Source: Bacillota bacterium
Lineage (GTDB): Bacteria; Bacillota; Clostridia; Tissierellales; Sedimentibacteraceae
NCBI GenBank assembly: GCA_029239575.1
Contig: JARBUP010000037.1
Location: forward strand, 1 to 15,792
Direction: 5' to 3'
Length of the DNA: 15,792 bases
The first letter of the stretch is position 1, and every line of letters starts with the position of its first letter. The notes below the pieces were generated by a model that worked only from the letters and a program-made list of their open reading frames with translations, ran no database searches and was not told the DNA's origin. Below are positions 13,090-15,792 of this stretch, one piece after another. The translations under genes and the position numbers were made by a program.

Positions 13090-13836
13090 ATGAGTTTTAA
13101 AGAAGAAATTGTAGAATTAATTAAAGAATCTGTATTAATGTCCAACCAAAATAATGATTTTCGGGAACCAATAGTAGGCTTTTCTTCAGCAGATGATCCA
13201 TTATATATTCAGCTTAAGGAAATCGTTGGCACCGAGGTACTCACACCCAAAGAAATTCTTTCTGAAGCATTAACTGTAATTTCATTTTTTGTTCCTTTTT
13301 CAGAACAAATTGTTATAAGCAATCGTGTAAAAAATACTCCATCTCATGAATGGGCAAAATCATATTTAGATGCTAATGAACTTATTAATGAGATTTCTGA
13401 GAAATTAATTATTTATTTAAATGAAAAAAATATCAAAGCAACTACAATAAAATCAACACATACATATGATGAAGAAACTTTAAAATCTGCTTGGTCCCAC
13501 AGAAGTGCTGCTTTTATAGCTGGTCTCGGTAAATTTGGCGTTAACAGGATGCTTATAACTAAAAAGGGTTGTGCTGGAAGATTTGGTTCAGTTATTATAT
13601 CTGAAAAAATAACTCCAGACAAAAGAACTGAAGAAGAATATTGTATGCATTATAATAATTTAAGCTGTTTAAATTGTGTATATTCCTGTCCAACAGAAGC
13701 TCTTAAGGTTGATGGCTTTGATAAATTTAAATGCCATGATAAACTCCTTGAAAACGCTGAAAAACACAAAGACATGGGTTTATGTGATGTGTGCGGAAAA
13801 TGTATTGTTTCTTGCCCACTTGATATAATTAAATAA
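13090..13836 (+). CDS. Short QueG-like double [4Fe-4S] protein, not a typical epoxyqueuosine reductase
   Basis: This 248-residue protein looks like the core of QueG-type corrinoid/iron-sulfur proteins. HRSAAFIAGLGKFG (137-150) is the cobalamin-contact segment, followed by a C-terminal double-cluster ferredoxin region: C185, C193, C196 and C200-Pro, then C232, C235, C238 and C242-Pro. True QueG is longer (about 310-380 residues) and carries a catalytic Asp in a DxGPxLER stretch before AGLG. By my alignment Leu131 and His137 occupy the Asp and Glu positions, so queuosine synthesis is unlikely even though databases often name such proteins QueG. It could be an electron-transfer or corrinoid-reducing protein. 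It has its own promoter and terminator and no clear operon partner. Confidence 0.82.
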   Translation: MSFKEEIVELIKESVLMSNQNNDFREPIVGFSSADDPLYIQLKEIVGTEVLTPKEILSEALTVISFFVPFSEQIVISNRVKNTPSHEWAKSYLDANELINEISEKLIIYLNEKNIKATTIKSTHTYDEETLKSAWSHRSAAFIAGLGKFGVNRMLITKKGCAGRFGSVIISEKITPDKRTEEEYCMHYNNLSCLNCVYSCPTEALKVDGFDKFKCHDKLLENAEKHKDMGLCDVCGKCIVSCPLDIIK

Positions 13837-13847
13837 ATATGTTAAAT

Positions 13848-13903
13848 AAAAAATGCACCGCAAATGTATGTTTATTTTAACTAACATTTACGGTGCACTT
13901 TAA
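13848..13903. terminator. Bidirectional terminator between convergent genes
   Basis: TGCACCG (13854-13860) pairs with CGGTGCA (13891-13897). After one mismatch AAATGT (13862-13867) pairs with ACATTT (13884-13889). The minus strand ends in a strong T-run (complement of 13848-13853 and beyond); the + strand tail (CTTTAAATTT) is weaker. It serves the Fe-S protein gene (+) and the LytTR/DUF3021 operon (-). Confidence 0.85.
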
Positions 13904-13938
13904 ATTTGGTTTATTTTTTTATTTATATCAAATTTGTA

Positions 13939-14370
13939 TCATAATTTATATTTCTCTTGAAATGCTTTTAATCCATCATTTAATTCTCCAGCCTTTTTAT
14001 TATCTGCTATCCACGTAATAAAATATACAAATAAATAAACAATTAAAACAGTTACTGCTACTGAAGGCATCATATTATAATTCATTATATCCATATAATA
14101 TCCAAATGAAAGTATCATCAATTCAAGTATTATTAATTGAATTATTTTTCTAATTTTCATTTGTTTTATAGTTAACTCCTTACGTGAGTATGTTACAAAA
14201 GAAGGTAAAACACCAATGACTCCAAAAATAATTGGTGAAAAATATGCTTCATATCCAAAAAGTCTATGAGGCTCATAAATTAAACCAAGAATACCTATAA
14301 CAATACAAACACATGTAACTATTATAAAAAAACTAATTAAGTTCTTTCTCAAAAATTCACTAAAGCTCAT
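13939..14370 (-). CDS. DUF3021-like four-helix membrane protein, partner of a LytTR regulator
   Basis: This 143-residue protein has four hydrophobic helices (roughly 10-35, 42-58, 76-95 and 100-122) and a charged cytoplasmic tail ending EKYKL. Its size, topology and position directly after a small LytTR protein match DUF3021 proteins. In streptococcal LytTR regulatory systems such as HdrRM and BrsRM, the membrane protein restrains its LytTR partner. I choose ATG at 14370-14368 because GAGG lies 6 nt before it; the alternative GTG at 14382 has no such site and would overlap the LytTR stop. The LytTR stop at 14379 is 8 nt upstream, so translation is probably coupled. Confidence 0.82.
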   Translation of the reverse strand: MSFSEFLRKNLISFFIIVTCVCIVIGILGLIYEPHRLFGYEAYFSPIIFGVIGVLPSFVTYSRKELTIKQMKIRKIIQLIILELMILSFGYYMDIMNYNMMPSVAVTVLIVYLFVYFITWIADNKKAGELNDGLKAFQEKYKL

Positions 14371-14378
14371 AATAAACC

Positions 14379-14813
14379 TCACTCTAATATTTTCTTTAAC
14401 GCAGAAACATATTTTCTTGATATAATAATCTCTTCATTATTTTTAAGTTTAGCAACAAACCTGCCGTTTAAAGCTGGTTTTATAAATTCAATTTTCATAA
14501 GATTTACTATTACTGATTTAGAGCAACGAAAAAACTTTTTTCCATTAAATATAAACTCTAATTCATATAATTTATTTTTAATTTCATAAACATTATTTTG
14601 TAAATAAGCGAAAGTTTTATTATCCACCGATTCAATATAATAAATGTCTTGCAAAGCAATATTATAAATTTGAGAATCATTATAAGCTGTTATAGAAGTT
14701 TCTCTTGATTTTAAAAAGTCTACTATTTCATTTATTTCTTCTGTAACTTTATAGCACTGTATTATGATTTGTTCTTCTTTTGTTTTATCGATTGCCTCAA
14801 CATTTATTTTCAT
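14379..14813 (-). CDS. LytTR-family DNA-binding regulator
   Basis: This 144-residue protein lacks a receiver domain. A short N-terminal strand/helix part (1-45) precedes a LytTR domain (about 48-143): the DIYYIESVDNKTFAYL strand pair, FFRCSKSVIVNLMKIEFIKP, and a C-terminal ISRKYVSALKKIL helix. The SKS-x-IVN core matches the family consensus. Stand-alone LytTR proteins paired with DUF3021 act as locally controlled transcription activators, often of their own operon. The start is taken at ATG 14813 because GGGG lies about 9 nt before it and related proteins begin MKI-; an ATG at 14831 has no ribosome binding site. It begins 23 nt after the stop of an alpha/beta hydrolase gene and is probably in the same transcript. 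Confidence 0.9.
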   Translation of the reverse strand: MKINVEAIDKTKEEQIIIQCYKVTEEINEIVDFLKSRETSITAYNDSQIYNIALQDIYYIESVDNKTFAYLQNNVYEIKNKLYELEFIFNGKKFFRCSKSVIVNLMKIEFIKPALNGRFVAKLKNNEEIIISRKYVSALKKILE

Positions 14814-14836
14814 TGAATGTAAACCCCGCATTAATA

Positions 14837-15792
14837 TTAATATTGATTTAATATATTTAAATTTTTTCCTTCTTTTAGATAGAAATCAAAATAGTTTAAT
14901 ACAACATTGTTCATTTCTTCAATACAATATCTGCTGTCTATGCTCCCTGTTCCAAGTTTTGTTGCTAAAAAAGGAGAAAATATGGGTAAATCTGTAAAAT
15001 TAAGATGCCCTGAATTTTTAAAAACTGTTTGAGAAGCGTCAATAGCATTTGTACTTGCTACCATATTATCATAATTTTCCATATTAGCCAATGCATCTTC
15101 AAAATGTTTTTCATTATATATATTTAAAATTGGTGTAGGGTAAGGTTCTTTATTAAGAATTACTTTGCCGTTTTCAAAACCAATTTCTTCACCAAGCATA
15201 GTTCCATCTATAACAATAACTGCATCAATATCTTTTCTTTCTCTGCCTAATGAAGCAGCTGTTGCCCCTCCAAGAGAATGACCAAATAAACCTATATTAT
15301 TTTTATCCATTAATTTATATACTTCATCAGTTTCATTGCTGTTGATATTTTCAAGTATAGTATCCAATACTAAATTCATATCATCTGTTCTAAGTTTAAG
15401 CCATTGCTGAGATATATCATAAGTTTTTTTAATATCGTAATCACCTAACTGAGCTGCAATAGCATCATTAAGAAAATCATTATTTACAATGGCTATTTCG
15501 CCATCTTCATGTTTTGTAAAAAATGATTGATAAGTATGATCGATACTGCATACCACATAACCATTGCTTGCTAAATCCATAAAAGTTGAATAATTACTTC
15601 CTCTAAATCCAAAAGCACCATGTGAAAATATAACTAGTGGGAATTTTTCATTTTCATTATTCGTTTGAGGATACCAAAATTGAATTGATATTTTTCTATT
15701 TTCACCCTTGTCATTATAAGTTTCGATTTTATTTAAATGAGTTAAAGTATAACTTTCTGTATTAACTTCATAAGAACCTGTTTTTGCTAAAG
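14837..15792 (-). CDS. Alpha/beta hydrolase, PAF-acetylhydrolase/dienelactone-hydrolase-like (5' end outside window)
   Basis: The frame is open from the right edge (first full codon at 15790) to the stop at 14837, giving 317 residues of a partial protein. Visible catalytic elements are the oxyanion-hole strand PLVIFSHGAFGFRG, the nucleophile elbow LFGHSLGGATAA, an acid candidate in VIVIDGTM, and the histidine in NSGHLNFTDLP. This order and the FWYPQ segment near the start are typical of platelet-activating-factor acetylhydrolase-like and related lipase/esterase families. An internal Met at 15580 is not the start, because conserved sequence including the oxyanion strand lies upstream. A signal peptide or membrane anchor would lie outside the window. 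It precedes a LytTR/DUF3021 pair in the same orientation. Substrate unknown. Confidence 0.85.
   Translation of the reverse strand, partial: LAKTGSYEVNTESYTLTHLNKIETYNDKGENRKISIQFWYPQTNNENEKFPLVIFSHGAFGFRGSNYSTFMDLASNGYVVCSIDHTYQSFFTKHEDGEIAIVNNDFLNDAIAAQLGDYDIKKTYDISQQWLKLRTDDMNLVLDTILENINSNETDEVYKLMDKNNIGLFGHSLGGATAASLGRERKDIDAVIVIDGTMLGEEIGFENGKVILNKEPYPTPILNIYNEKHFEDALANMENYDNMVASTNAIDASQTVFKNSGHLNFTDLPIFSPFLATKLGTGSIDSRYCIEEMNNVVLNYFDFYLKEGKNLNILNQY

Noticed and set aside
13090..13836. Annotation as epoxyqueuosine reductase QueG
   Set aside because: The protein is too short, and the residues aligned to QueG's catalytic Asp/Glu are not acidic. Only family-level similarity is claimed.
1..15792. 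CRISPR array, prophage, insertion sequence, tRNA or rRNA
   Set aside because: No regularly spaced direct repeats, transposase or integrase genes, terminal repeats with duplications, or cloverleaf/rRNA signatures were seen.

Overview
The window is very AT-rich and codes densely on both strands. Genes have strong AGGAGG-type ribosome binding sites, U-tailed hairpin terminators and occasional TTG starts. Together with a tungsten-type aldehyde:ferredoxin oxidoreductase, an ECF vitamin transporter subunit, a GlnK/GlnL-type two-component pair, a SleB-like wall hydrolase and a ydaO-type c-di-AMP riboswitch, this points to an anaerobic, low-GC member of the Bacillota (Clostridia/Tissierellia). The genus is a guess I do not press. 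No rRNA, tRNA, CRISPR array, insertion sequence or phage gene is visible.

Region 1 (1-3763, +): the 3' end of an iron-dependent alcohol dehydrogenase, an MFS transporter, an aldehyde:ferredoxin oxidoreductase (AOR) family protein and a MoaD/ThiS-like sulfur carrier. This reads as a transport and alcohol/aldehyde oxidation operon with its own pterin-cofactor sulfur carrier. A bidirectional terminator separates it from a convergent GltD-like FAD/Fe-S NAD(P)H oxidoreductase (3765-4985, -), a plausible electron partner.

Region 2 (5222-9606): a GltS-type Na+/glutamate symporter (-) lies downstream of a GlnK-like sensor kinase (-). The kinase is divergent from a GlnL/YcbB-like response regulator (+), which is followed by a CBS-pair protein. 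Kinase and regulator both use TTG starts. Upstream of gltS is a perfect 10-bp tandem repeat resembling the TTTTGT-N4-TTTTGT site I recall for Bacillus GlnL. The region looks like a glutamate/glutamine sensing and uptake unit.

Region 3 (9658-11804, +): an ECF transporter S component, then a class V aminotransferase that resembles pyridoxamine-pyruvate aminotransferase more than ordinary alanine-glyoxylate aminotransferase, then a small ABM-fold monooxygenase-like protein. I read this as a candidate vitamin B6 uptake and conversion module.

Region 4 (11848-13903, +): a c-di-AMP riboswitch directly abutting the ribosome binding site of a secreted LysM-LysM-SleB-type hydrolase; an imperfect palindromic repeat; and a short double-[4Fe-4S] protein of the QueG-like family that appears to lack QueG's catalytic acid.

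Region 5 (13848-15792, -): a probable operon of an alpha/beta hydrolase (5' end outside the window), a LytTR DNA-binding regulator and a DUF3021-like membrane protein. The last two form the known regulator/membrane-inhibitor type of pair.
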